Source of the DNA: JABSOG01 sp041583135
GTDB lineage: Bacteria > Pseudomonadota > Gammaproteobacteria > Enterobacterales > Alteromonadaceae
Direction: 5' to 3'
Length of the DNA stretch: 24,881 nucleotides
Assembly (NCBI GenBank): GCA_041583135.1
Contig: JBFHGJ010000086.1
Span: 1 to 24,881, forward strand
This document shows, one piece after another, positions 14,235 through 22,672 of this stretch (position 1 is the stretch's first letter; each line of letters opens with the position of its first letter). The notes under the pieces are model-generated. The model was not told where the DNA came from. It did not search any database and saw only the letters and a program-made list of their open reading frames with translations. The position numbers and the translations under genes are program-made.

Positions 14235-15248
14235 TTAGAACTGCTCAGTCAATTGGCGGGCTTGTTGCCATTGGGCGTCATTTTTCAATTGCTCAAAAGC
14301 AACCAACGGGTGTGAGCGCAAAGTCATCAACTTTGTCTTCAGTCCACTGTTGTCTTGTTGCGGTAGCGCCTCCAATACATCGATAGCACCTTGCCTGTGA
14401 TTACACACCAATACCATATCACAGCCGGCTTCAAGGGCTTGTTCGGCGCGAGAGCCGAATGAACCGATGACAGTCGCCCCGGCCATCGCGAGATCATCAC
14501 TAAAGACAACACCGTTAAAGCCCAGTTTACCGCGCAGGATCTCACTGACCCACTTGCGTGAAAAGCCCGCAGGCATGTCACTGTCGATAGCCGGATAAAT
14601 CACATGGGCCGGCATCATACCCGCCAGTTTTCCAGCCTTAATAAGCTCGGCAAATACCTGCACGTCCTGTGCAAAAATCTCTTGCTCTGAACGCCTATCG
14701 ACCGGAATGGCAATATGCGAATCTTCCAGCACATTACCGTGACCGGGAAAGTGCTTGCCGGTTGCCTGCATACCGGCTTTCATCATGCCATCAATAAAGC
14801 TACCGCCCACGGCAGTGATCACCGCCGGGTCCTGATGAAAACTTCTATCACCGATGACTTCACTCACGCCCCAGATATCCAGTACCGGAGCAAAGCTAAT
14901 ATCAATGCCCACTGCCAACACTTCGAGCGCCATCAAATAGCCCAATTGATTGGCCATGTCACAGGCTTTGGTAAGCTCTCCTGCGGCTTTGGGGTAGATA
15001 TCCCCCATCGCGGGAATGGCACTAAAGCCTTGACGAAAACGCTGAACCCGGCCACCTTCGTGGTCAACGGCAATCAGCACTTCATCTCGCGCAGCCTCTC
15101 GGATACTGCGCACCAGCTCACTGACCTGCTGTGGCGACTCATAGTTGCGGGTGAATAGGATCACCCCGCCGACATTAGGGTGATCTAACAGTTCTTTTTC
15201 TTCCTGATCTAACTGGGTGCCAGTCAGATCCAACATCAATGGACCCAT
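14235..15248 (-). CDS. nagZ: Beta-N-acetylhexosaminidase NagZ (GH3)
   Basis: The product has 337 residues, the normal NagZ length, and is cytoplasmic with no signal peptide. It removes N-acetylglucosamine from anhydromuropeptides during peptidoglycan recycling. Visible motifs are MGPLMLDLTG, HPNVGGVILFTRN, AVDHEGGRVQRF, DRSF, KHFPGHG (K165-H166), the acid/base dyad D176-S-H178 in GNVLEDSH, and the nucleophile D251 in FSDDLAM. All catalytic parts are intact. The ATG is preceded by AAGGA 12 bases upstream. It starts 18 bases after the S9 peptidase stop and runs directly into the SLC13 gene. NagZ products feed AmpC induction in some bacteria, but no ampC or ampD lies in the window. Confidence 0.95.
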   Translation of the reverse strand: MGPLMLDLTGTQLDQEEKELLDHPNVGGVILFTRNYESPQQVSELVRSIREAARDEVLIAVDHEGGRVQRFRQGFSAIPAMGDIYPKAAGELTKACDMANQLGYLMALEVLAVGIDISFAPVLDIWGVSEVIGDRSFHQDPAVITAVGGSFIDGMMKAGMQATGKHFPGHGNVLEDSHIAIPVDRRSEQEIFAQDVQVFAELIKAGKLAGMMPAHVIYPAIDSDMPAGFSRKWVSEILRGKLGFNGVVFSDDLAMAGATVIGSFGSRAEQALEAGCDMVLVCNHRQGAIDVLEALPQQDNSGLKTKLMTLRSHPLVAFEQLKNDAQWQQARQLTEQF

Positions 15249-15266
15249 GGTTCGGTCGTGTCCTTA

Positions 15267-17732
15267 TTACAGATTTTGTTCAAACAAACGATAGATACGA
15301 CGATATTCATCCAACCAGCTGCTAGGCTGACGGAAAGCATGCGGCTCAACCGGGAAAATCGCCGTTTCAAAGTTAGGCTTCTCTAGTTCAATCAAACGCT
15401 GAACCAAACGCACCGTATCTTGGAAGAATACGTTGTTATCAACCATTGGCGCATTGATAAGCAATGGCTTTTTCAACCCTTCGGCGAAGTAAATCGGTGA
15501 ACTGCGCTCGTAGGCAATGGGGTCGTCCGCTGGGGTATTGAGTATGTTCGAAGTATAGCCATCGTTATAGTGTGCCCAATCAGATACCAAGCGCAATGCC
15601 GCCCCGGCTTGGAAGACATCAGGGGCTTTAAACAGCGCCATCAGCGTCATAAAGCCGCCGTATGAACCACCATAGACGCCAATACGATTTTTATCGACGT
15701 TGGCATTATCGACCATCCAATTCACACCATCAAGTAAGTCTTGCAGCTCAGGAGTACCCATCTGACGGTAGATCTCAGTACGCCAATCACGGCCATAGCC
15801 TTTAGAAGCGCGATAGTCCATATCGATAACCACATAGCCCTGTTGGGTCAACATGCTGTGGAACATGAACTCGCGGAAATAATAAGCCCAGCCTAGATGT
15901 GAGTTTTGGGTGTAACCGGCACCATGGATAAAAATCGCCGCTTTACGCTTGGGCCCTGTCATCACATCTTTCGGGTAGTAGACCTTGGTGAAGATAGGAT
16001 CAACATACTCGCTCGACGCCACCGGCACAATCGCAGGGGTATTCCAGTTATAGCTTAAGTATTCATCAGACACTGTATGAGTCAAACGTTTCGCCTTGCC
16101 CTTGGCGCCAATCTCTTTGACATACACCTCAGGCGGCATGGCGACCTCAGAGTGGACAAGCAACAATTTTTTCCCATCAGGAGACAAACTGTAGTCATTA
16201 CGACCACCTAAGTCAGTGAGTTGGGTCAGCTTTCCACTGGCGACTTCAACTCGGTAAGTCTCATGAATACCCGGATGGTTTTTATTGGCAGTGAAGTAAA
16301 TAAAACGCTCATCTTTGGAGACCGTGGTGTCAGACACCTCCCAGCTACCGGCGGTCAACTGGCGCACATTGCCTTTAAGGTCATCAACATACAGATGAGA
16401 AAAGCCCGATTCCTCGGAGAGATAGTACAGGCTATCAGAGTTGCTCAACCAGCCAAAATCATTGTATGAATAGTTAACCCAAGCCTCGTCATGATAGCGA
16501 TGACGTGAAACCAACTCTTTGCTATCTAAGTCAACGGTAGCTATCCAGCGGTCTTTGTTGTCCCATGCTTCAACCATCAACGCCAGCTTGTCGCCTTTGT
16601 CATTGAATTTCATATCGTTGTAGCCGAGTATCGTGAAACTACGAGGCGCCTTCTTAGACTCGTAGGTTTTACCGTCACGGCGATAGTTCTCGGCGCGCAC
16701 CTTAGCCATCACATCTTCATCAAAACCCGGTAGGGTATCGAAGCTCAATTCATGCTGCGATTGGCTTTGCAAATCGATAAGGGTAAAGGTCATATCTTGA
16801 GGCTTGGTATCGGCCACTCTGCGGCGTACCGGCACAGCTTCAATAGTGGCGTCATCGGTAACATAATTAGGCATAATGTCATCTTTGCCACGCCAGCTGA
16901 CATCTTTTTGCAGCGCAACAATCAAATAACGACCATCTGGCGAGAGCGTCGAATCGACAACATTGTTACCTTTGCCCAGATAAAACGTCTTATCAAATAC
17001 GCGTTTATTTTGCTCTTTTAACGCATTTTTCTGCGCTTCGGCATCTTTGGCATCGCGATGCTCTTTAGCGACAAACTTGATCAGTTTATGTTGTTCTTTG
17101 GCAATATAGCTTTGCGGCTCGGTCACGCCTTTTGGCGTATCGGCCATCTTAAGCTCAGCCAATTGTGTGACACGACGGGATTGACTGTCCCAAGCGAAGT
17201 AGTCATCACCGACTTTAAATGCCACTTTACCGTCAGCCAAAAATTGAGGTGACGATTCTCTAGCGCTGGTATAGGTGATTTGCGTGATCTCACCGTTTTT
17301 ACGGTTTTTGACAAACAAATCGCCTGAGAAAATATAGGCACTATAACGGCCGTCTTTAGAAAACACTTCGCTACGGCTGCCGATTTCATGCTGCTGCTCA
17401 AGAGCGACTTTTTGTGCTTTGCCGGTTAAACCATGTTGATACCAGTCTCGTACCTCGTTACCCGGACGCTTACGTTGATAATAGACGCTTTTTGAGTCAG
17501 CACTCCAATAGGCATTTTCCGGCTGTTGGCCAATCCAGTCAGGATCAGACATGATCTTTTCAAGAGTAATGACTTTGTCGTCATCTTTATGCACGGTAGG
17601 TGAAGGCAGGGTTTTGATATGGCTAAAATGAGGTTTGTTGCCGCTGGCACCAGAACCACTGTCTGGGTTGGTTGTGGCACACGCACTCATCGATGTGCCG
17701 ACCAAAATGGCGATGATCGTTCTTTTTAACAT
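15267..17732 (-). CDS. S9-family (prolyl oligopeptidase/DPP-IV-like) peptidase, lipoprotein
   Basis: The product has 821 residues from the ATG at 17732. The N-terminus MLKRTIIAILVGTSMSAC is a lipoprotein signal with the Cys in SMSAC, so the enzyme is probably anchored to a membrane facing the periplasm. Residues 50-590 form a beta-propeller with repeated WSADSK, LSPDGRY, VSKDERFIYF and LSPDGKKLL blades. The alpha/beta-hydrolase domain has S690 in YGGSYGGFM, D765 in NAPMVDNNVFFQD and H798 in PVEPHAFRQP, an intact catalytic triad. By family it cleaves short peptides, often after proline or near the N-terminus. The in-frame ATG at 17795 would add 21 residues before the lipoprotein signal and overlaps the promoter, so I rejected it. 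It leads the operon with nagZ and SLC13. Confidence 0.9.
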   Translation of the reverse strand: MLKRTIIAILVGTSMSACATTNPDSGSGASGNKPHFSHIKTLPSPTVHKDDDKVITLEKIMSDPDWIGQQPENAYWSADSKSVYYQRKRPGNEVRDWYQHGLTGKAQKVALEQQHEIGSRSEVFSKDGRYSAYIFSGDLFVKNRKNGEITQITYTSARESSPQFLADGKVAFKVGDDYFAWDSQSRRVTQLAELKMADTPKGVTEPQSYIAKEQHKLIKFVAKEHRDAKDAEAQKNALKEQNKRVFDKTFYLGKGNNVVDSTLSPDGRYLIVALQKDVSWRGKDDIMPNYVTDDATIEAVPVRRRVADTKPQDMTFTLIDLQSQSQHELSFDTLPGFDEDVMAKVRAENYRRDGKTYESKKAPRSFTILGYNDMKFNDKGDKLALMVEAWDNKDRWIATVDLDSKELVSRHRYHDEAWVNYSYNDFGWLSNSDSLYYLSEESGFSHLYVDDLKGNVRQLTAGSWEVSDTTVSKDERFIYFTANKNHPGIHETYRVEVASGKLTQLTDLGGRNDYSLSPDGKKLLLVHSEVAMPPEVYVKEIGAKGKAKRLTHTVSDEYLSYNWNTPAIVPVASSEYVDPIFTKVYYPKDVMTGPKRKAAIFIHGAGYTQNSHLGWAYYFREFMFHSMLTQQGYVVIDMDYRASKGYGRDWRTEIYRQMGTPELQDLLDGVNWMVDNANVDKNRIGVYGGSYGGFMTLMALFKAPDVFQAGAALRLVSDWAHYNDGYTSNILNTPADDPIAYERSSPIYFAEGLKKPLLINAPMVDNNVFFQDTVRLVQRLIELEKPNFETAIFPVEPHAFRQPSSWLDEYRRIYRLFEQNL

Positions 17733-17766
17733 GTCTTCTTGTTCTGGATGTGGAAGGAATGCCATC

Positions 17767-17795
17767 TTTATACAAAGATGCAGACCCGATGACAA
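17767..17795 (-). promoter_or_regulatory. Promoter of the S9 peptidase-nagZ-SLC13 operon
   Basis: On the minus strand TTGTCA (17795-17790), a 17-base spacer and TATAAA (17772-17767) match the sigma-70 consensus at five of six bases each. The -10 ends 34 bases before the peptidase ATG at 17732. This supports that start codon. Confidence 0.7.
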
Positions 17796-17845
17796 CCTTA
17801 AAACCGTATTTTGATGTAAAAAGACGTTTCTTGAGTGCTATGAGC

Positions 17846-19093
17846 TTAACGCGTCCCTGAGGCATGTAAGGTATCGCTCTGACCATCGCCACTAGGACCG
17901 TAGATAAATCGCGCCAGCAAAAGGCTGGCCACTATCACCAAAACACAACCGACATACAACGGCCCTGCGGTATCGATATGCAGCACCAATGCGCCAAAAA
18001 AAGCAATAACGGTACTGGATACATAAAACGTCACCGACAACAACCCCATCAGCGCCCCATGCCCCAAATGCTGATTGATATCAGAGATATAAACCGGTAA
18101 CAGTCCGTTATAAATAGCAATACCGACCCCACACAAAGTAAACAGTACCACCATCAACGCTTTGTCGGTGGCAGGAATAACGGCAATCGTCAAAGCCACC
18201 AGCGCCATTCCCCCTATCATGGTTGCCTTAATACCAAAGATCCGTTTGAGTTGGGGCATCAAGAAAACGCTCGTTAAAGTCATACAAATGGTCATAATGG
18301 CCGTCAGTTCACCTATCCCATCGGGTTTAAAGTCGCGGTCGGTGACCAACCAAACCGGGTAAAATTCATAAAAGGCGTTGAGCCCTAAGGTAAACATCAA
18401 TTGGAAGATAAAGATTTTTAAAATAATAGGATACTTAAGTAAATACAAAGAGTTATGAGATTTTAGCAAGTTCATAAAAGGCCCCATCGTCTTAACTTGG
18501 TGAGTTTCCGCCACCACAAAAAAAACAAACAGCGCACAGAGAATCAATGCCACACCACCGGCTTGAAACACCACATCATTGCCAAATACCGCTAAGTAGC
18601 CACCTGTCAGTGGGCCTATCAACCAACCGATAAATGATGCGGCGCTGACCAATGACATAGAGCGGGTTTTATCGATAGACCGGCCCAGATCAAGGGCAAT
18701 AGCGCGGGCGATAGAAGCATTGCCTTCACAAAGGCCGGTAAAGAAACGTGAGATCACAAACAACAAATATTGTTCCGTCAGCACAGTCCACGCACTAATG
18801 GCATAACCGACGGCTCCACCTAACAGTGTCACCACCAGCATCTTTTTACGGCCATAAGCATCAGACAAAGCGCCGATAAAAGAACCACCAATCACCGCGC
18901 CAAGTGGATAAACCGCGATGGCGATACCTAACAGCAGCTCTGCTGAAAGCCCGTGGTAACTGTTTAGCCCATTGACTTCACCGCCCATAAACAACGGTGC
19001 TAACACAGGATATGGCAAAGCAACGCCAGCACAGCTCAGCACAGTTACCATCAACACAGAGCTAAATACCAGATAATCTTTGGTGGTGCTCAT
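17846..19093 (-). CDS. MFS transporter, DHA1-type drug/solute exporter
   Basis: The product has 415 residues, about twelve hydrophobic helices. Motif A is GALSDAYGRKKML (residues 74-86), between helices 2 and 3. The antiporter-type motif C region is GWLIGPLTGGYLAVFG. The N-terminal MSTTKDYLVFSSVLMVTVLSCAGVALPYPVLAPLF is close in style to TetA/Bcr-type drug:H+ antiporters. The exported compound is unknown. GAGAG precedes the ATG by about 4 bases. It has its own palindrome-overlapped promoter and lies 113 bases upstream of the S9 peptidase ATG, which has a separate promoter, so they are probably independent. No regulator gene is directly attached to it. Confidence 0.88.
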   Translation of the reverse strand: MSTTKDYLVFSSVLMVTVLSCAGVALPYPVLAPLFMGGEVNGLNSYHGLSAELLLGIAIAVYPLGAVIGGSFIGALSDAYGRKKMLVVTLLGGAVGYAISAWTVLTEQYLLFVISRFFTGLCEGNASIARAIALDLGRSIDKTRSMSLVSAASFIGWLIGPLTGGYLAVFGNDVVFQAGGVALILCALFVFFVVAETHQVKTMGPFMNLLKSHNSLYLLKYPIILKIFIFQLMFTLGLNAFYEFYPVWLVTDRDFKPDGIGELTAIMTICMTLTSVFLMPQLKRIFGIKATMIGGMALVALTIAVIPATDKALMVVLFTLCGVGIAIYNGLLPVYISDINQHLGHGALMGLLSVTFYVSSTVIAFFGALVLHIDTAGPLYVGCVLVIVASLLLARFIYGPSGDGQSDTLHASGTR

Positions 19094-19121
19094 GATCTCT
19101 CACTTATATATAAACTTAATG

Positions 19122-19156
19122 CTTTATATAATAAAGTCCGACTTCATTTAAGTAAA
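19122..19156 (-). promoter_or_regulatory. Promoter of the MFS gene with operator-like palindrome
   Basis: On the minus strand TTTACT (19156-19151), a 17-base spacer and TATTAT (19133-19128) form a good promoter. The perfect palindrome CTTTAT-ATA-ATAAAG (19122-19136) covers the -10 box, the place where a repressor would act. Confidence 0.6.
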
Positions 19157-19190
19157 CAAAATACTTTATTTAAATTGATCTTGTCTTTTT

Positions 19191-19355
19191 ATTTGGTTAT
19201 TCCCAAATCAAGGCCGCACAGATGAAACTATCTTTAATAATAGTGCTCATGTCTCTTGCTAGCCATTTAAGACTAACCTTAAGACACACTTGGTCAAAGG
19301 TGCAAAACCACAGGACGCAATGAAAATGGTCGATGCCTATTTTAAACGGCTATAA
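19191..19355 (+). pseudogene. Possible decayed gene fragment
   Basis: One frame reads FPNQGRTDETIFNNSAHVSC, a TAG at 19260, and then PFKTNLKTHLVKGAKPQDAM with KMVDAYFKRL and a stop. The last 20 residues look like a real protein C-terminus. An ATG at 19222 opens a different frame with a signal-peptide-like MKLSLIIVLMSLAS that stops after 33 codons. Together this resembles a gene broken by a frameshift or stop codon. I do not recognise the family, and chance is possible at this length. Confidence 0.3.
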
Positions 19356-19440
19356 AAAGCAATTTCGTTGTAGCACTCGGCTTTAGCCGAGAGATAGATG
19401 AGAATAAAACCGGTTGGGGAGCAAGCATTGGAGGGACAGG

Positions 19441-19462
19441 AAAACAAAGCCATCCTTGGCTT
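19441..19462 (-). terminator. Probable intrinsic terminator of fadE
   Basis: On the minus strand, 8 bases after the fadE stop, AAGCCA pairs with TGGCTT around a 4-base loop and is followed by TGTTTT. The stem is short and the U-tract interrupted, so it is moderate. Confidence 0.5.
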
Positions 19463-19470
19463 AGGCTCAA

Positions 19471-21753
19471 TTACAGTGTTCCGGGTTTAAAGCTATCGAC
19501 ATTAATGGCGCCAAGTCTTAATTCGTCGGCTGCCATCAATTGCGCTTTCTCATCTTCACTTAGCACATTTTGCTTAACGGCTTGCTCCAGTGTTTCGGTC
19601 AATGACAACCCTCTAGCCACAGTGCCTTGTTTTTGCGCCTTAATGACTTTGGCAAATACCACATCCCCTGCCACCATAGCATTGTAGGCTTTTTCCATCG
19701 AACCGGTAGGGTCGTCTTCTGCGCTGCCTAAGTAGCATAGATTGCTCAAGCGCTCGCGCATAACCCCAGGTTTCATCATGCCTTGACACACAGCAATGCT
19801 AACTTCATCTGAGGGCAATTGATAATGAATACCAAATGGGAAGATCAAGGTTTTCAGCAACCTAGCCACAAAACGGTTCGGGAAGTTTTGGAAATAGCCG
19901 TCAAAGGCTTTACCAATCTCATACAGACAGTTTTGTAGGCTGTAGTGTACATATGGCAAGTCTGACACCTGATGGCCATCATCCTCAAAACGCTTCAACA
20001 CCGACGAGGCAATATACAACTGACTAAGCACATCACCTAAGCGCGCCGAGATCATTTCTTTGCGTTTTAAATCGCCACCTAATACCAGCATAGAGAAATC
20101 AGCCGCTAGCGCTAATCCACGGCTCATTCGAGTTAACGCCTTGTAATACTTAGCAGTCTCACCACTGACAGGTGAACGGTTAAACCAACCAAAAGTCAGC
20201 CCTTGGAACAAACTGCCGATTGAATTACCAACGGCAAAACGCACATGTTTAACCAACAAATCATCAAAATCACGTAGCCCTTTGGCTTTGTCTGGGTTAG
20301 CGGCTGCGGCCATTTCACCCAACACATAAGGATGGCAGCGAGTCGCCCCTTGACCAAAAATCATCAAGTTTCGTGTAAGAATGTTCGCCCCTTCAACGGT
20401 AATTGAAATCGGCACCGACATATAGGCGTAGGCCAAGTAATTCTTACGGCCCAACTGAATACCTTTACCCGAGTGAATATCCATCGAATCATTGAGCACC
20501 TTACGGGCCATTTCGGTCATGTGGTATTTGGCGATGGCAGTGACCACAGACGGTTTAACTTTCAAGTCAACCGCGCCTGCGGTCATCGTGCGCATCGCTT
20601 CTAGGGTATAAGTATGGCCGCCGATACGTGCGAGAGCTTCTTGCACCCCTTCAAACTTACCAATAGACATACCAAATTGACGACGCACATAGGCGTAGGC
20701 ACTGGTCATGCGCGCGGCCATATGACCTGACGCGGTGCTCAGTGCTGGCAATGAAATACCACGGCCAGCCGACAAACATTCAACCAACATACGCCAGCCT
20801 TTTCCGGCGTAGGCTTGACCACCGATGATCCAATCCATCGGGATAAACACATCGTCACCATAAGTAGTGCCGTTCATAAACGCCATACCCATTGGATTAT
20901 GTCTATCACCTATTTCAACGCCTTCATGACTGGTTGGGATCAGTGCACAGGTAATACCGATGTCCTTCTCATCCCCCAGCAAGCCTTCGGGATCGTACAT
21001 TTTAAAAGCAAGACCTAACACTGTGGCAACCGGCGCCAAGGTAATATAACGCTTATTCCAAGTCAGGCTGACCCCAAGAGTTTTCTTGCCTTCAAACTCC
21101 TGCTCGCAAACGATGCCCTTATCAGGAATGCCGCCAGCATCAGAACCCGCCTCAGGACCTGTCAAAGCAAAACATGGGATATCAGAACCATCAGATAAAC
21201 GTGGCAGCCAATAGTCTTTTTGCGCCTCTGTGCCGTAGTGCATCAGCAACTCGCCTGGACCTAACGAGTTGGGCACCATGATGGTCACTGCGGTACTGAT
21301 AGAGCGAGTGGCGACCTTGGTCACTATGGTTGAATTGGCGATGGCGGAAAATTCGCGACCACCATATTTTTTCGGGATGATCATGGCAAAAAAGCCGTTG
21401 GCTTTGAGGTAGTCCCACACCTCTTTTGGCAGGTCGCGGGATTTATCGGTGATCTGGTGGTCATCAATCATCGCCAACAAGGTCTCGACCTCATTGTCGA
21501 TAAACGCCTGCTCATCGGCGCTTAAACGCGGTTTTGGAAAGTTGTGCATCGCTTCCCAGTCAGGCTTGCCGCGAAACAGTTCGCCATCCCACCACACATC
21601 ACCGGACTCCATTGCCTCTTGTTCGGTCGAAGACATCGGCGGCAACAACTTGCGAAAAATCTCGAAGATCTTCGAAGTGACATACTGGCGGCGGATATCG
21701 GCAACCCCGAGTACCACCGCAAGCGCAATTATCAGCAATATTAACAGCCACAT
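19471..21753 (-). CDS. fadE: Acyl-CoA dehydrogenase, FadE type, membrane-anchored
   Basis: The product has 760 residues, of the long FadE class (about 750-815) and not the ordinary 380-residue acyl-CoA dehydrogenase. It catalyses the first, FAD-dependent oxidation step of fatty-acid beta-oxidation. Residues 1-18 are a hydrophobic anchor. PCFALTGPEAGSDAGG (193-208) and RGISLPALSTASGH are flavin/substrate-binding segments. E454 in SITVEGANILTRN is the likely catalytic base. The C-terminal region from 500 on is the DUF1974-type extension of FadE proteins. GAGGA lies 10 bases before the ATG. It follows the psrA-like gene by 20 bases on the same strand, so the regulator and its probable target form one operon. 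Confidence 0.93.
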   Translation of the reverse strand: MWLLILLIIALAVVLGVADIRRQYVTSKIFEIFRKLLPPMSSTEQEAMESGDVWWDGELFRGKPDWEAMHNFPKPRLSADEQAFIDNEVETLLAMIDDHQITDKSRDLPKEVWDYLKANGFFAMIIPKKYGGREFSAIANSTIVTKVATRSISTAVTIMVPNSLGPGELLMHYGTEAQKDYWLPRLSDGSDIPCFALTGPEAGSDAGGIPDKGIVCEQEFEGKKTLGVSLTWNKRYITLAPVATVLGLAFKMYDPEGLLGDEKDIGITCALIPTSHEGVEIGDRHNPMGMAFMNGTTYGDDVFIPMDWIIGGQAYAGKGWRMLVECLSAGRGISLPALSTASGHMAARMTSAYAYVRRQFGMSIGKFEGVQEALARIGGHTYTLEAMRTMTAGAVDLKVKPSVVTAIAKYHMTEMARKVLNDSMDIHSGKGIQLGRKNYLAYAYMSVPISITVEGANILTRNLMIFGQGATRCHPYVLGEMAAAANPDKAKGLRDFDDLLVKHVRFAVGNSIGSLFQGLTFGWFNRSPVSGETAKYYKALTRMSRGLALAADFSMLVLGGDLKRKEMISARLGDVLSQLYIASSVLKRFEDDGHQVSDLPYVHYSLQNCLYEIGKAFDGYFQNFPNRFVARLLKTLIFPFGIHYQLPSDEVSIAVCQGMMKPGVMRERLSNLCYLGSAEDDPTGSMEKAYNAMVAGDVVFAKVIKAQKQGTVARGLSLTETLEQAVKQNVLSEDEKAQLMAADELRLGAINVDSFKPGTL

Positions 21754-21773
21754 AGTTTAAAATCCTCAGTTAA

Positions 21774-22415
21774 TTAACAGTTATGGGCAGGTGCGCCGAC
21801 ACCTGCGGAAATAAATGGAATAATGCGTTTGATCACGCCATCGATGGCAATTTCTTCGTCAAAATCGACCCGCGAGATGTCCATTAAGGCATCGCTGGAG
21901 GTCATGGCAAAAACAAAGGTGCCTAAACTAAAGTGTAAACGCCAAAACAACTCGCTCTTATTGAGCTGTGGCGCGGCTTTTTGCACCATCGCAATAAATG
22001 TGTCCAAGACATCACCATAGTGAGTGATAAAAAACCAACGCAAGTGGCCTTGAGAATCGGTGTAGCCGCGACCAAGCAGCTGTAATAAAATCCGCGTGCC
22101 ATTTTTACGCTGCCTATCGAGCGCCAAAATCGGCCTGACGAATACACCGAATACTTCTTCAAGTGTAGGACTGCTCGTGCGCCTGTTCAACTCAAGCAGC
22201 GCTTGGCCGATGTCGGGCACCAAAATCTTAAGGTATCGCTCCAATACCGCCCGGATCAGCTCTTTTTTAGAGCCAAAGTGATAGTTCACACTGGCCAAAT
22301 TCACTTCAGCATCTTTGGTGATCTGCCTCAGCGATGTCTCAGAAAAGCCATACTCTGCAAACAATTCCTCCGCCGCGTCGAGTATTCTGAGTTTAGTGGG
22401 TTGCGCATTTGCCAT
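21774..22415 (-). CDS. psrA: TetR-family fatty-acid regulator, PsrA-like
   Basis: The product has 213 residues. Residues 8-55 are a typical TetR HTH: KLRILDAAEELFAEYGFSETSLRQITKDAEVNLASVNYHFGSKKELIRAVLERYL, with recognition helix around LASVNYHFGSK. The rest is an all-helical ligand domain ending IIPFISAGVGAP. Position upstream of fadE and the gene order psrA-fadE with a divergent M2 peptidase match what I recall of PsrA in Shewanella, a fatty-acid-responsive regulator of beta-oxidation genes. The promoter carries a CAAAC-N4-GTTTA palindrome, close to the PsrA site G/CAAAC-N2-4-GTTTG/C, which suggests autoregulation. Another TetR subfamily cannot be excluded without alignment. Confidence 0.75.
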   Translation of the reverse strand: MANAQPTKLRILDAAEELFAEYGFSETSLRQITKDAEVNLASVNYHFGSKKELIRAVLERYLKILVPDIGQALLELNRRTSSPTLEEVFGVFVRPILALDRQRKNGTRILLQLLGRGYTDSQGHLRWFFITHYGDVLDTFIAMVQKAAPQLNKSELFWRLHFSLGTFVFAMTSSDALMDISRVDFDEEIAIDGVIKRIIPFISAGVGAPAHNC

Positions 22416-22417
22416 AA

Positions 22418-22450
22418 GTTTAAATTACTCGTTTTAAACAGTTGTTTGAA
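22418..22450. promoter_or_regulatory. PsrA-like operator with overlapping second palindrome
   Basis: TTTAAAC-AGTT-GTTTGAA (22433-22450) is a 7-bp inverted repeat with one mismatch. It shares its left arm with a wider palindrome, GTTTAAA-N8-TTTAAAC (22418-22439). On the minus strand the first reads CAAAC-AACT-GTTTA, and both fall around the predicted transcription start of the psrA-fadE unit. Confidence 0.6.
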
Positions 22451-22477
22451 TTTATGACTAATCCAGCATCTTGTCAA
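22449..22477 (-). promoter_or_regulatory. Promoter of psrA-fadE
   Basis: A perfect TTGACA (22477-22472), a 17-base spacer and TAAATT (22454-22449). The -10 touches the PsrA-like palindrome, so regulator binding would occlude RNA polymerase. Confidence 0.65.
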
Positions 22478-22672
22478 GTCATCCGATGAGTTCCACCAAT
22501 AACCAAAGCGCCTATTGTCCCTTGCGGTACTGTCTTATTCATGAACCTCTTTGGCGTATAGGCCCACTAATTTTTTGTATGCGATGGTATAAATCTGCCT
22601 TTAAATCAGTATACTCGGTGGGTGTTAAAGCAATAGCTCACTCAAGCGAGCAGATAAATTCTGGGGAACACC

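Larger units (their letters stand above)
19094..19470. other. A/T-rich intergenic region between MFS and fadE genes
   Basis: No intact gene lies in these 377 bases. Besides the MFS promoter (19122-19156) and the fadE terminator (19441-19462), it holds a possible gene remnant on the plus strand (19191-19355) and a 6-bp hairpin CTCGGC-TTTA-GCCGAG at 19376-19391 without a uridine tract on either strand. Confidence 0.6.

Noticed and set aside
14715..15158. 147-codon plus-strand frame opposite nagZ
   Set aside because: It is antisense to all NagZ catalytic motifs and is His/Thr-rich without domain character; it is a shadow frame.
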